IMG/VR virus record: IMGVR_UViG_3300044970_001933
Location: 1 to 39,549 of that record
DNA: 39,549 nt
Direction: 5' to 3' (one strand)
From: a virus
Below, in pieces: positions 24,788-33,453 of the stretch; the first letter of the stretch is position 1, and the number at the start of each line of letters is the position of its first letter. The translations under genes and the position numbers were made by a program. A model generated the notes under the pieces. That model saw only the letters and a program-made list of their open reading frames with translations, ran no database searches and was not told where the DNA came from.

Positions 24788-26003
24788 TACAGAAGCAAAG
24801 GTAATCTCAGCAGTCCTAGCAGATAAACAACTACATGTTTTACTACAGGCAAACGTAGAAACATTGCTTCGTACACACAATGATGTATGGAATTTTATTA
24901 GACTATATGCTGAAAACAATGGAATGGTTCCTCCAACATCTTTGGTTGTAGAAAAGTTTAGAGACTTTCAGCCAGTACAAGGAATTGGTGCAACTAAGCA
25001 TCACCTTGAAGAACTTCAGACAGAATATTTAAATGATAGCCTTAAAGATATTTTAAGATCCGCAGCAGGAGAAGTTCAAAATGGACAAGGCTCAATGGCG
25101 CTTGAAGAACTCATCACAAAGACTTCCCAACTAAAGAAAAACACCTCAGCAATTCGTGATATTGATGCAACAGATATTGATTCTGCAATTGCATATTTTG
25201 AACAAGTAAAAGAACAACAGGCATTAGGGCACAGAGGAATTAAAACAGGTTTGCCAGGGTTTGATAACTATCTACCATCAGGAATTATGCCAGGGCAGTT
25301 GGGAGTCTTTCTAGCATATCCAGGTATAGGAAAGTCATGGATGGCTTTGTACTTTGCTGTACAGGCTTGGAAGCAGGGCAAGACACCACTTATTATTTCT
25401 CTTGAAATGAGTGAGACAGAAGTTCGTAACCGTGCATTTACTATCATGGGTGAAGGACTTTGGTCACACCGCAAACTTTCAAATGGTGAGGTTGAACTTG
25501 ACATGATGAAGAAATGGCATGCGAACAAAATTGAAGGTCGTCCACCGTTCCACATTATTTCTAATGACTCTGGTGGGGAAGTAACCCCTTCAGTTATCCG
25601 TGGAAAACTAGATCAATACAAGCCTGACTTTGTTGTTGTTGATTATTTGCAGTTGATGAATCCAAACCAAAAGGCTGATAATGAAACGGTAAAGATGAAA
25701 AATCTTTCACGAGAACTTAAACTAATGGCTATTAGCGAAGAAGTTCCTATTATTGCTATTTCATCTGCTACCCCAGATGACGTTAAAGATCTTTCTACAG
25801 TTCCTACTCTTGCACAAACGGCATGGTCAAGACAAATTGCATATGACGCTGACTGGGTATTAGCCATGGGTCGTGCAACTAATAGTGACATTATTGAGTG
25901 TGCATTTAGAAAAAATCGTAATGGTTTTATGGGAGATTTCCTAGTTCAATGTGACTTTGATAAGGGCTATTATCGCTATAAAGATTTTGAGGATTCAAAA
26001 TAA
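24780..26003 (+). CDS. dnaB: DnaB-like replicative DNA helicase
   Basis: The protein has 407 residues. An N-terminal helical domain (about 1-120) is followed by a RecA-like motor. Walker A is YPGIGKS (K185) and Walker B is DFVVVDYLQLM (D288). The stretch LIISLEMSETEVRNR is the DnaB motif 1a region, and ARNRNG-like FRKNRNG near the C-terminus matches the arginine-finger area. It unwinds the fork 5'-3' ahead of the DnaE-type polymerase and recruits primase. The start is a GTG with AAAGGAG seven bases upstream. At 407 residues it is shorter than bacterial DnaB (about 450-470), mostly in the N-terminal domain. Confidence 0.88.
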   Translation: MNNTEAKVISAVLADKQLHVLLQANVETLLRTHNDVWNFIRLYAENNGMVPPTSLVVEKFRDFQPVQGIGATKHHLEELQTEYLNDSLKDILRSAAGEVQNGQGSMALEELITKTSQLKKNTSAIRDIDATDIDSAIAYFEQVKEQQALGHRGIKTGLPGFDNYLPSGIMPGQLGVFLAYPGIGKSWMALYFAVQAWKQGKTPLIISLEMSETEVRNRAFTIMGEGLWSHRKLSNGEVELDMMKKWHANKIEGRPPFHIISNDSGGEVTPSVIRGKLDQYKPDFVVVDYLQLMNPNQKADNETVKMKNLSRELKLMAISEEVPIIAISSATPDDVKDLSTVPTLAQTAWSRQIAYDADWVLAMGRATNSDIIECAFRKNRNGFMGDFLVQCDFDKGYYRYKDFEDSK

Positions 26004-26734
26004 TGCTTAATAAAAATAAAAAGATATCCTTTAGACCATCTACGGAAAAGTCGGAACTTCTTACAAATCATCCAAGTCCAGGATACCATCACATACCAGA
26101 GTGGTTTAAAAAACAAAAACTATTTTCTAATAATGAAAATGATTATTTTAAAGCATTTAAAAAGTCTAGGTTTGCAAAAACATTCAAGATGTGCACACCA
26201 CTTGTAGACTCTATTTCCTCTGGGTATATGTTTACTCTTCCAGTTGATATTGCTGTATTAAATGTTTCAACTAACGGTGGTTATGTTCCGCAGATTACTT
26301 GGCATGTTTCTTGGCAAGTTGTTGATCCACAGCCAAAGGAGGTTTTAGGTCAATACCCAGTGCCAGATGGATTTTATCCACAAATGTTTAGATGGCACCC
26401 AGAATGGATTGTAGAGACTCCAACTGGATATAGTTTATGGATTACTCACCCATCACATAGATATGACTTGCCTTTTATAACCATTAATTCATTTGTTGAT
26501 ACAGATAAACATCCAAACGCACTAATGTTTCCATTTTTTATTAAGCAAGGCTTTGAGGGCATTATAGAAAAAGGCACTCCAATTGTTCAAGTTATACCAA
26601 TTAAAAGAGAATCTTGGGTAACAAGAGTTAAAAAGTTTAATATAAAAAGCATTTTAATAGGCTTTGATAATGTTGATTTAAAATTTTCTAGAGTGTATAA
26701 ACATAACTATTGGTCAAAGAAAAAATATGAATAG
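26003..26734 (+). CDS. DUF6065-like conserved protein of unknown function
   Basis: The protein has 243 residues and lies between helicase and primase, overlapping both. Conserved-looking blocks are PSPGYHHIPEWFKKQK, CTPLVDSISSGYMFTLP, TGYSLWITHPSHRYDLPF and KQGFEGIIEKGTPIVQVIP. I recall this pattern from many phage and bacterial proteins of the DUF6065 type, with no known activity. The ending (GFEG.IEKGTPIVQVIP) looks like a beta strand and turn of a jelly-roll or dUTPase-like core, but no catalytic residues can be named. Its place inside the replication operon suggests a role in DNA or nucleotide metabolism (inference). Confidence 0.6.
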   Translation: MLNKNKKISFRPSTEKSELLTNHPSPGYHHIPEWFKKQKLFSNNENDYFKAFKKSRFAKTFKMCTPLVDSISSGYMFTLPVDIAVLNVSTNGGYVPQITWHVSWQVVDPQPKEVLGQYPVPDGFYPQMFRWHPEWIVETPTGYSLWITHPSHRYDLPFITINSFVDTDKHPNALMFPFFIKQGFEGIIEKGTPIVQVIPIKRESWVTRVKKFNIKSILIGFDNVDLKFSRVYKHNYWSKKKYE

Positions 26735-27647
26735 TATATATACAGAAGAACAAATTCGTCGTGTTCTAAATGGAGCAGGAATTGATGTTGAGGCAGAGTT
26801 TGGCTCTGATTTTATTATCTTTTGTCCTTATCACAACAACAACAGGACACCTGCTGGAGAAGTATCTAAAGAGTCTGGGTTATTCTTTTGTTTTGGCTGC
26901 CAAGTAACTAAAAATTTAACTGAACTCATTATGTTTATGTCAAATAGAACATATTTTGAAGCAGCACGATATATTAAAAGTAAAGAGCAAGAGTCAAACC
27001 TTTCTTCTGTAATTGATAAAGCGCTGTATGCTCCTGCAGACTTTGTGCAGTATGATGAACTATTAATTAAAAGACTTAACAACCAGGCTATTGAATCTCC
27101 AAGAGCAATGAGATACTTTGAAGGTCGCAGCATCACTAAGGATTCTGTGATAAAATTTAATCTAGGATATTCAGAAAAGCAAGATTCAGTAACTATACCA
27201 ATGGCAACACCTGATGGAATGTGTATTGGTTTTGTTGCTAGAACTATTGAGGGCAAAGACTTTAAGAATACACCAGGTCTACCAAAGAGTAAGATTTTGT
27301 TTAACTTGCACAGAGTTAAAACATCAACAACGGTCTATGTAGTTGAATCATCATTTGATGCTATTAGACTTGATCAAGTAGGTTTCCCAGCAGTTGCAAC
27401 ACTGGGGGCTAACGTTTCTGCATCACAGATTAAACTATTATCAAAGTACTTCAACAATGTTGTGCTTGTTGCAGACAATGATGAGGCTGGCTCTATAATG
27501 AAAGATAAACTAGTTGAGAAACTAGGTCATCTTGTCACAGCAATACAGTTAGATAAAAAATACAAAGACATAGGGGATATGGATGATGAGACAATTAAAA
27601 AGTTGGAGTTCCAATTTGACAACTCAATCATTGCTATGCTAAAATAG
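26727..27647 (+). CDS. DNA primase (zinc finger plus Toprim)
   Basis: The protein has 306 residues. The N-terminal CHC2-type zinc finger has C33, H36, C55 and C58 (FCPYHNN, FFCFGC). The Toprim domain has the Glu in VVESSFDAIRL (E207) and the DxD in VADNDEAG (D250, D252), which bind metal for RNA primer synthesis. It is about half the length of bacterial DnaG and lacks the C-terminal helicase-binding domain, which is common in phage primases. The start overlaps the upstream gene by 8 bases. Confidence 0.88.
   Translation: MNSIYTEEQIRRVLNGAGIDVEAEFGSDFIIFCPYHNNNRTPAGEVSKESGLFFCFGCQVTKNLTELIMFMSNRTYFEAARYIKSKEQESNLSSVIDKALYAPADFVQYDELLIKRLNNQAIESPRAMRYFEGRSITKDSVIKFNLGYSEKQDSVTIPMATPDGMCIGFVARTIEGKDFKNTPGLPKSKILFNLHRVKTSTTVYVVESSFDAIRLDQVGFPAVATLGANVSASQIKLLSKYFNNVVLVADNDEAGSIMKDKLVEKLGHLVTAIQLDKKYKDIGDMDDETIKKLEFQFDNSIIAMLK
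27616..27645 (+). promoter_or_regulatory. Strong promoter inside the primase 3' end
   Basis: TTGACA (27616-27621, perfect -35), an 18-base spacer and TAAAAT (27640-27645) with TGC before it. It is the best consensus match in the window. It would transcribe the membrane protein gene and the single-strand DNA-binding gene. Confidence 0.65.
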
Positions 27648-27661
27648 AGTAAAGGAAAATA

Positions 27662-27955
27662 ATGAAATTTAGAACACAATGGATAGAAGCACTAAAGACA
27701 ATGAGATTTAAGTCTTATTGGAATAAGCCAAATACGGTAGAGTTCTTTGCATTTATGACAAAGATTTGTATTATCTTCCCTGGCCTTCTTTTAGGCAAAC
27801 AGTTTTGGTGGCTATATATATTTGCATTGGTATCAAGCCTTGCATTAATTTGGTCATCAACAGTAAAAACCTTGCCAACAATTATTTGGTTTAATATATT
27901 GTGGTCTTTACTGGCAATTTTATCAATTGCAAAACATTTTGGCGTAATACTATAA
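27662..27955 (+). CDS. Small membrane protein of unknown function
   Basis: The protein has 97 residues with probably three membrane segments: about residues 27-45 (FFAFMTKICIIFPGLLL), 48-68 (WWLYIFALVSSLALIWS) and 72-95 (LPTIIWFNILWSLLAILSI). The N-terminus is basic and probably cytoplasmic. It lies between primase and the DNA-binding protein, behind a strong promoter. Possible roles include membrane anchoring of replication, holin-like activity or exclusion of other phages. None is shown by the sequence, and it does not resemble a known holin. Confidence 0.6.
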   Translation: MKFRTQWIEALKTMRFKSYWNKPNTVEFFAFMTKICIIFPGLLLGKQFWWLYIFALVSSLALIWSSTVKTLPTIIWFNILWSLLAILSIAKHFGVIL

Positions 27956-27956
27956 C
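27927..27956 (+). promoter_or_regulatory. Second promoter before the DNA-binding protein gene
   Basis: TTGCAA (27927-27932), an 18-base spacer and TATAAC (27951-27956) overlap the end of the membrane protein gene. This may add a separate transcript for the downstream gene, which looks highly expressed. Confidence 0.4.
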
Positions 27957-27979
27957 AAAACATATAAACAAAACATATA
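27954..27979 (+). repeat. Tandem 13-bp direct repeat in the leader
   Basis: AACAAAACATATA occurs twice without a gap, just before the ribosome site AAGGAG. It overlaps the last bases of the -10 box upstream. Possible uses are an operator, a leader element or simple slippage. Confidence 0.8.
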
Positions 27980-27993
27980 AGGAGAAATAAAAG

Positions 27994-28647
27994 ATGGCTA
28001 TTGTAAAGGGACTAAAAAATATCAACGCATTGGTAGACAAGCCCAAGTATGAAAGCACAGGCAGTAAGGTTCGTTGGCTAAAGTTGGCTGATGGACAATC
28101 AGTAAAGATCCGATTCATTGAAGAACTTGATGAAGATTCAGCAAATTATAATGAGGCTCGTGGTCTTGCACTCGTTGTTTCAGAACACACAAATCCAAAG
28201 GACTATAAGCGTAAGGCTGTAGACACAATGGACACAGAAGGTCGTGACTGGGCAGAAGAGATGCACCGCAAGGACATGAAGGCAGGCTGGAGAGCACGTC
28301 TTCGCTTTTATTGCAACGTACTTGTAGATGACGGCATTGAAGCACCATATGTGGCCATTTGGTCAATGGGTGTTAGCAAGCAGTCTGCATTTAACACTAT
28401 TCGTGAATACGCACTGGAGACAGGCAGTATTTCAAATCTTACTTGGAAGGTAAAGCGCAATGGTCAGGGAACTGAAACATCGTACACACTTATTCCAGGT
28501 GGTCCAGATAAGGAACCATTTGATTGGACAACGGTTGAGCCATTCCCTCTAGAGAAGGCTCTCAATAAGATTCCTTATGCTGAACAAGAAGCCTTTTATC
28601 TAGGCTTTGACACACCAAGTAATACATCCACAAACACGGACTGGTAA
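27994..28647 (+). CDS. Single-stranded DNA-binding-like protein
   Basis: The protein has 217 residues. The blocks VRWLKLADGQSVKIRFIEEL, RARLRFYCNVLVDDGIEAPY and YVAIWSMGVSKQSAFNTIRE match a phage protein type annotated as gp32-like ssDNA-binding, with a beta core and a C-terminal tail ending in an aromatic residue (NTDW). It should coat ssDNA at the fork. It is unlikely to be a standard bacterial SSB, since it lacks the usual OB pattern and the DDDIPF tip. A strong AAGGAG site and CGT/GGT-type codons suggest high expression. Polymerase follows eight bases later. Confidence 0.6.
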   Translation: MAIVKGLKNINALVDKPKYESTGSKVRWLKLADGQSVKIRFIEELDEDSANYNEARGLALVVSEHTNPKDYKRKAVDTMDTEGRDWAEEMHRKDMKAGWRARLRFYCNVLVDDGIEAPYVAIWSMGVSKQSAFNTIREYALETGSISNLTWKVKRNGQGTETSYTLIPGGPDKEPFDWTTVEPFPLEKALNKIPYAEQEAFYLGFDTPSNTSTNTDW

Positions 28648-28655
28648 TATACTAG

Positions 28656-31600
28656 GTGAATTACGTAGGTTTGCATGTCCACACACACTACTCCTTGATG
28701 GATGGTGTTGCTACTCCAGAAGAATACATTGACCGTGCAGTTGAGTTAGGGATGACAGCAATTGCCATTACTGACCACGGTACTTTATCTGGGCATAGGG
28801 AACTGCACCGTATTGCAAAAGCAAAGGGCATCAAACCAATTCTTGGCATAGAAGGCTATCTGGCATTAGACAGACATGATAAAAGGGATAAGTCCGAAAG
28901 GGTAGGTCCACTTGATGTTAACTTTTTCCATATAGTTCTTCTTGCTAAGAATCAACAGGGTTTAGAAAATCTTAACAAATTAAATGAAATTGCTTGGACA
29001 GATGGTTTTTATCGTAAGCCACGTATTGACTTTGAAGTTTTAGATCAGTACGGAGACGGACTAATTGTTTTGTCTGCTTGTCAAGGTGGACTAATTGCAA
29101 AGGCTATTGAAAATGAAGAATACGCACTTGCAAAAGAAAAGGTTCAGTGGTTTAAGAATCGCTTTAAGGATGATTTTTATATCGAACTAATGCCACATAA
29201 CCCAAAAAACATTAACGATGAACTTGTTGCACTAGCAAAAGCATTTAATGTTAAGGTTGTTGTTACGCCTGACTGTCACCACGCTGACACAAGTCAAAAA
29301 GAAATTCAGGAGATGATGCTCCTGTTAAATACTCACGGAAAAGTATTAAAAGAATCGACATTTGAGAAATCAAAGAAGATTGATAACATGATGGAACGCT
29401 TAGACTATTTATATGGTGAAGATCGTCAAATGTCTTTTAGAACTTTTGATATTCACCTTCTTTCATACGAAGAGATGAAGGCAGCGATGGCAGAGCAAGG
29501 ACATTTAGATGAAGAAATGTTTACAAGTTCTTTAGAAATTGCAGATAAGATTGAGGAATACGACATTAAATCTGGACTTGATTTGCTTCCAGTTCAATAT
29601 AAAAACCCAGACAAAGAATTAAAAGACCTTGCACTTGAAGGTTTAAAAGAGCGAAAGGTAGACTCTCAAGAATATCTTGATCGCCTTGATGAAGAACTTA
29701 CAATCATTAAAGATAAAAAGTTTGGTCCTTATTTCCTAGTTGTTCGCAACATGCTTAACTGGGCAAAGAAGGAAGGAATTATGGTCGGTCCAGGTCGTGG
29801 GTCTGCTGCAGGATCTCTTCTTTGCTATGCTCTTGGTATTACTGACATTGATCCAATTAAGCATGGGCTTTTGTTCTTCCGTTTTATTAACCCAGATCGT
29901 AATGACTTTCCAGATATTGACTCTGATATTCAAGACAACCGTCGTGATGAAGTAAAAGATTATTTAGTTAGACAGTATCGCCATGTTGCCTCTATTGCAA
30001 CATTTATGCAGTTTAAAGATAAAAACATTGTCAAAGATGTTTCCCGTGTTTTAAATATCCCACTTGCTGATGCAAATAAAGTAAACAAACAAATTGACAC
30101 TTGGGATGAATATTGCACTTCAAAATCAGCATCATGGTTCCGTGAAAAGTATCCAGACGTTGAGGTTTACGGAGAACAACTTAGAGGCCGTATCAAGGGT
30201 ACTGGTATTCACGCTGCTGGCGTTGTAACCTCTAAGGATCCAATCTTTAGATATGCCCCAATGGAAACACGATCAGTTGCTGGACAGGATGAAAGAATTC
30301 CTGTAGTTGCTGTTGACATGGGTGAAGCAGAAAATATTGGACTTATTAAGATTGATGCTTTGGGCCTCAAAACTTTAACGGTACTTAAAGACTGTATTGA
30401 TATCATTAAAGAGCGTGAAGGAACAAAAATTGACCTGTTAAAGATTAATATGGATGATGCCAATGTATACACAATGCTTTCAGATGGATATACGAAAGGT
30501 GTGTTTCAGTGTGAAGCAGCACCATATACAAATCTTCTTATTAAGATGCGTGTAAAGAATCTTGAAGAACTTTCTGCATCAAATGCTCTCGTTCGTCCTG
30601 GTGCGATGAACACTATTGGAAAAGACTATATTGCTATTAAGCATGGTCGTCAGAATCCAGACTATAAGCACCAAATTCTTAAATCATTTACGGAGGAAAC
30701 CTATGGATGTATTCTTTACCAAGAACAAGTTATGCAAGCATGCGTACACCTTGGCGGTATGTCCATGTCGGAAGCAGATAAAGTTAGAAAGATCATTGGA
30801 AAGAAAAAAGATGCTAAAGAGTTTGATGAGTTTAAGGATAGGTTTGTTTCTGGAGCATCTGCGTACATTTCTCCAAACCAAGCCTTAGACCTATGGCATG
30901 ATTTTGAGGCTCATGCAGGGTACTCGTTTAATAAGTCACACGCAGTAGCATATTCAACACTATCTTATTGGACAGCATGGCTTAAGTACCACTATCCACT
31001 AGAATTTATGTATTCACTATTAAAGAATGAAAAGGATAAAGATGCACGTACTGAGTACCTTATTGAAGCAAAAAGAATGGGAATCAGCATTAAACTACCT
31101 CACATTAATGAATCAGATATTGATTTTAAGATTGAAGGTAAGGGTATACGCTTTGGTTTGTCAGGCATCAAGTTTATCTCGGACAAAATTGCTGAGCGAT
31201 ACATGGCTGCTAGACCTTTTAAGTCATACGCTCAACTTGAGGAGTTTACTTTTACTAAAGGAAATGGAGTTAACTCTCGTGCTCTTCAGGCATTACGAAT
31301 TATTGGCGCAGCAACGTTTGAAGATAATCAACGTAATGATCAAGAGATTAAAGAAAATCTCTACGAGTATTTAAATCTTCCTGAGTTTAATATGACAGTT
31401 CCTCAACACTATTATGCTTATATTCAAGAAGCAGAAAACTATGAAGAGACTGGATCCTTTGTAATGCTTGGAATGATTAAATCAATTAAGCGTGGTAAAG
31501 GTTGGTCAAGAGTTGAGTTCCTAGATAAAACTGGTAGTGTTGGAATTTTTGATGACGAAAATACAACGATTGAAACTGGTAGAACCTATTTAATTCTTGT

Positions 31601-31928
31601 TAGCGATAACAGAATTGTAAATGCAATACCTGCAGATAGCATTAAAGAATCAAAAGATGCTTTAGTAAAGTTTTTAAACTATAAGCAGTTACCTTATAAA
31701 GGTGAAGAACAATTTGTGGTTTCCTTTAAGCCAAGAGTGACTAAGGCTGGCAAGAAGATGGCAAACCTTGTGGTGGCTGATGCAGGAAGAGAACTTCACT
31801 CAGTTCTTGTATTTCCTACAGCATTCTCCAAGGCTTATATGACAATTGAAGAAGGAAATGTTTACAAAGTTTCTTTAGGTAAAACTAAAGATGGAACCGT
31901 TATACTGGAGGATGTAGTAAATGTATGA
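28656..31928 (+). CDS. dnaE: DNA polymerase III alpha subunit (DnaE-like, C family)
   Basis: At 1090 residues this is the replicative polymerase of the phage. The PHP domain starts at residue 1 with HVHTH (H7, H9, H11) and ITDHG (D40, H41), so the metal site looks intact and may give proofreading. The palm holds PGRGSAAGS, then D420, D422 and D424 (PDIDSDI) and D567 (IDALGLKTL), matching the catalytic Asp of C-family enzymes. A C-terminal OB-fold region starts at about residue 930 (VMLGMIKSIKRGKGWSRVEF). The length is near that of bacterial DnaE. The start is GTG; the site AGG lies very close. MazG follows with a small overlap. Confidence 0.93.
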   Translation: MNYVGLHVHTHYSLMDGVATPEEYIDRAVELGMTAIAITDHGTLSGHRELHRIAKAKGIKPILGIEGYLALDRHDKRDKSERVGPLDVNFFHIVLLAKNQQGLENLNKLNEIAWTDGFYRKPRIDFEVLDQYGDGLIVLSACQGGLIAKAIENEEYALAKEKVQWFKNRFKDDFYIELMPHNPKNINDELVALAKAFNVKVVVTPDCHHADTSQKEIQEMMLLLNTHGKVLKESTFEKSKKIDNMMERLDYLYGEDRQMSFRTFDIHLLSYEEMKAAMAEQGHLDEEMFTSSLEIADKIEEYDIKSGLDLLPVQYKNPDKELKDLALEGLKERKVDSQEYLDRLDEELTIIKDKKFGPYFLVVRNMLNWAKKEGIMVGPGRGSAAGSLLCYALGITDIDPIKHGLLFFRFINPDRNDFPDIDSDIQDNRRDEVKDYLVRQYRHVASIATFMQFKDKNIVKDVSRVLNIPLADANKVNKQIDTWDEYCTSKSASWFREKYPDVEVYGEQLRGRIKGTGIHAAGVVTSKDPIFRYAPMETRSVAGQDERIPVVAVDMGEAENIGLIKIDALGLKTLTVLKDCIDIIKEREGTKIDLLKINMDDANVYTMLSDGYTKGVFQCEAAPYTNLLIKMRVKNLEELSASNALVRPGAMNTIGKDYIAIKHGRQNPDYKHQILKSFTEETYGCILYQEQVMQACVHLGGMSMSEADKVRKIIGKKKDAKEFDEFKDRFVSGASAYISPNQALDLWHDFEAHAGYSFNKSHAVAYSTLSYWTAWLKYHYPLEFMYSLLKNEKDKDARTEYLIEAKRMGISIKLPHINESDIDFKIEGKGIRFGLSGIKFISDKIAERYMAARPFKSYAQLEEFTFTKGNGVNSRALQALRIIGAATFEDNQRNDQEIKENLYEYLNLPEFNMTVPQHYYAYIQEAENYEETGSFVMLGMIKSIKRGKGWSRVEFLDKTGSVGIFDDENTTIETGRTYLILVSDNRIVNAIPADSIKESKDALVKFLNYKQLPYKGEEQFVVSFKPRVTKAGKKMANLVVADAGRELHSVLVFPTAFSKAYMTIEEGNVYKVSLGKTKDGTVILEDVVNV

Positions 31929-32265
31929 TAACGTATTTGACAATCTAGCAATAGAGTTGCATAAAAATGCAGTTGAAAAAGGTTTTTGGGGAAGTCCAGA
32001 AGATCACGACGCTATAAATGATATTTTTATTGCTAAACAATGCATGATGATTGTTTCAGAAGTAACCGAGGTAATGGAAGCCGTTCGTAAAGATAAAGGT
32101 GAAGAAGAGATCACCAAAGAGTTTGCAGATATTATTATTAGAACACTTGACCTGTATGCAGGAATGGTTGAAGCAGGGTATACTAGATTATCACTTGATC
32201 AAGCACTAAGAGAAAAAGTCGACTTTAATAAAACTAGACCAGAAAAACACGGGGTACGATTTTAA
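31921..32265 (+). CDS. MazG-like nucleotide pyrophosphohydrolase
   Basis: The protein has 114 residues, an all-alpha NTP pyrophosphohydrolase of the MazG type. The metal motif is E47-xx-E50 (SEVTEVMEAV) and E67-xx-D70 (EFADIIIRTLD). It cleaves (d)NTPs to monophosphates and pyrophosphate and in phages may clean the nucleotide pool or lower ppGpp. GGAGG lies nine bases before the ATG. It overlaps the polymerase stop and the recA start, so it belongs to the same operon. Confidence 0.85.
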   Translation: MYDNVFDNLAIELHKNAVEKGFWGSPEDHDAINDIFIAKQCMMIVSEVTEVMEAVRKDKGEEEITKEFADIIIRTLDLYAGMVEAGYTRLSLDQALREKVDFNKTRPEKHGVRF

Positions 32266-33278
32266 TGTCAGTAACAATGGAAGAAGTATTAGCACAGTTA
32301 GATCCACGCATTCGCAAAAGACTAGGAGATGCCACTGGACAAAAAGTTGATCATGCCGCTACACCTAGTTTTGGTTTAAACCGTGCTTTAAAGGGTGGTC
32401 TCCCATATGGTAGACAAGTACTTGTGTGGGGATCTAAATCGTCTGCAAAGTCCTCTATGTGCCTCCAGATGATTGCCTTAGCACAAGCAGAAGGAAAGGT
32501 TTGTGCGTGGATTGATGCAGAGATGTCATATGATTCTGAATGGGCACAAAAACTTGGGGTAGACTCAACAAAACTTATTTACTCACAGGCAAGAACTATC
32601 AATGAGATGGTAGATGTAGGAACTAGCCTAATGAATGCAGGAGTTGATATAATTGTTATAGATAGTATTACATCTTTGCTTCCTGCTATTTATTTTGAAA
32701 AGGATACAGATGAACTTAAGCAACTTGAAAATACCAAACAAATTGGTGCAGAGTCAAGAGACTTTAGCAATGCATGGAAAATGCTTAACTATGCTAACAA
32801 TAAAGTTAAGCCTACTTTGCTTGTGCTTATTAGTCAGTCTCGTAATAATATCAGTGCTATGTATACTAGTCAGCAGCCTTCTGGTGGTCAGGCTACTAAG
32901 TTTTATTCCTCTACGGTTATTAAATTATTTTCATCAGAATCAGACAACCAAGCGATTAAAGGTAAGATTCAAGTAGGAGATAAACTAATTGAAGAAAAGA
33001 TTGGTCGCAAGATAAAGTGGGAGTTACAATTCTCAAAGACCTCCGCTGGTTTTCAGTCTGGAGAATATGACTTCTATTTCCGTGGAGATGAAGTTGGCAT
33101 TGATAGTATTGGTGACCTTGTTGATACCGCAGAACTTGCTGGTATTGTAGAAAGAACAGGCGCTTGGTACAAACTTGAAGATGGTACAAAGGTTCAAGGT
33201 CGTGAAGGCTTTATTAATCGTGTAAAAGAAGATATAGATTTGCAAGAATCACTTAAGAGTAAGTTGCTAAATGTCTAA
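32265..33278 (+). CDS. recA: RecA-like recombinase with altered Walker A
   Basis: The protein has 337 residues, near the usual RecA length. It carries a Walker A at GSKSSAKSS (G56-K62-S63), the catalytic Glu in WIDAEMSYD (E86) and Walker B IIVIDS (D133). The stretch LVLISQSRNN matches the Q-loop area. It forms filaments on ssDNA for strand exchange and phage recombination-dependent replication. The conserved Gly before the Walker Lys is Ala (A61), which is uncommon in RecA (usual form GPESSGKT). The start overlaps the MazG stop (TAATG). Confidence 0.9.
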   Translation: MSVTMEEVLAQLDPRIRKRLGDATGQKVDHAATPSFGLNRALKGGLPYGRQVLVWGSKSSAKSSMCLQMIALAQAEGKVCAWIDAEMSYDSEWAQKLGVDSTKLIYSQARTINEMVDVGTSLMNAGVDIIVIDSITSLLPAIYFEKDTDELKQLENTKQIGAESRDFSNAWKMLNYANNKVKPTLLVLISQSRNNISAMYTSQQPSGGQATKFYSSTVIKLFSSESDNQAIKGKIQVGDKLIEEKIGRKIKWELQFSKTSAGFQSGEYDFYFRGDEVGIDSIGDLVDTAELAGIVERTGAWYKLEDGTKVQGREGFINRVKEDIDLQESLKSKLLNV

Positions 33279-33453
33279 AGATTTTACCATATATGAAGGA
33301 AAATGGCCTTGCAAAACATGCTCTGAAGTTGTTTTAACTTTAAGGCTATGGAAGGAATCTGGCCATGCAACGTGGATGTGTTCTAAAAAACATTTATCAA
33401 GAGTAGACCTAATACCAACTAAAAAGAAAAAGAAAGACTTTAAAAATGAGTGA
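33271..33453 (+). CDS. Small zinc-finger-like protein
   Basis: The protein has 60 residues. C14-x2-C17 and C37-x3-H41 form a possible zinc site (WPCKTC, MCSKKH). The C-terminus is basic (PTKKKKKDFKNE), so nucleic acid binding is likely. It overlaps recA and the next gene by 8 bases each, indicating a coupled operon. Function unknown. Confidence 0.55.
   Translation: MSKDFTIYEGKWPCKTCSEVVLTLRLWKESGHATWMCSKKHLSRVDLIPTKKKKKDFKNE

Noticed and set aside
28642-28650. TGGTAATAT as an extended -10 before dnaE
   Set aside because: It is made by the Trp-stop codons of the upstream gene and has no -35. Transcription from upstream promoters suffices.
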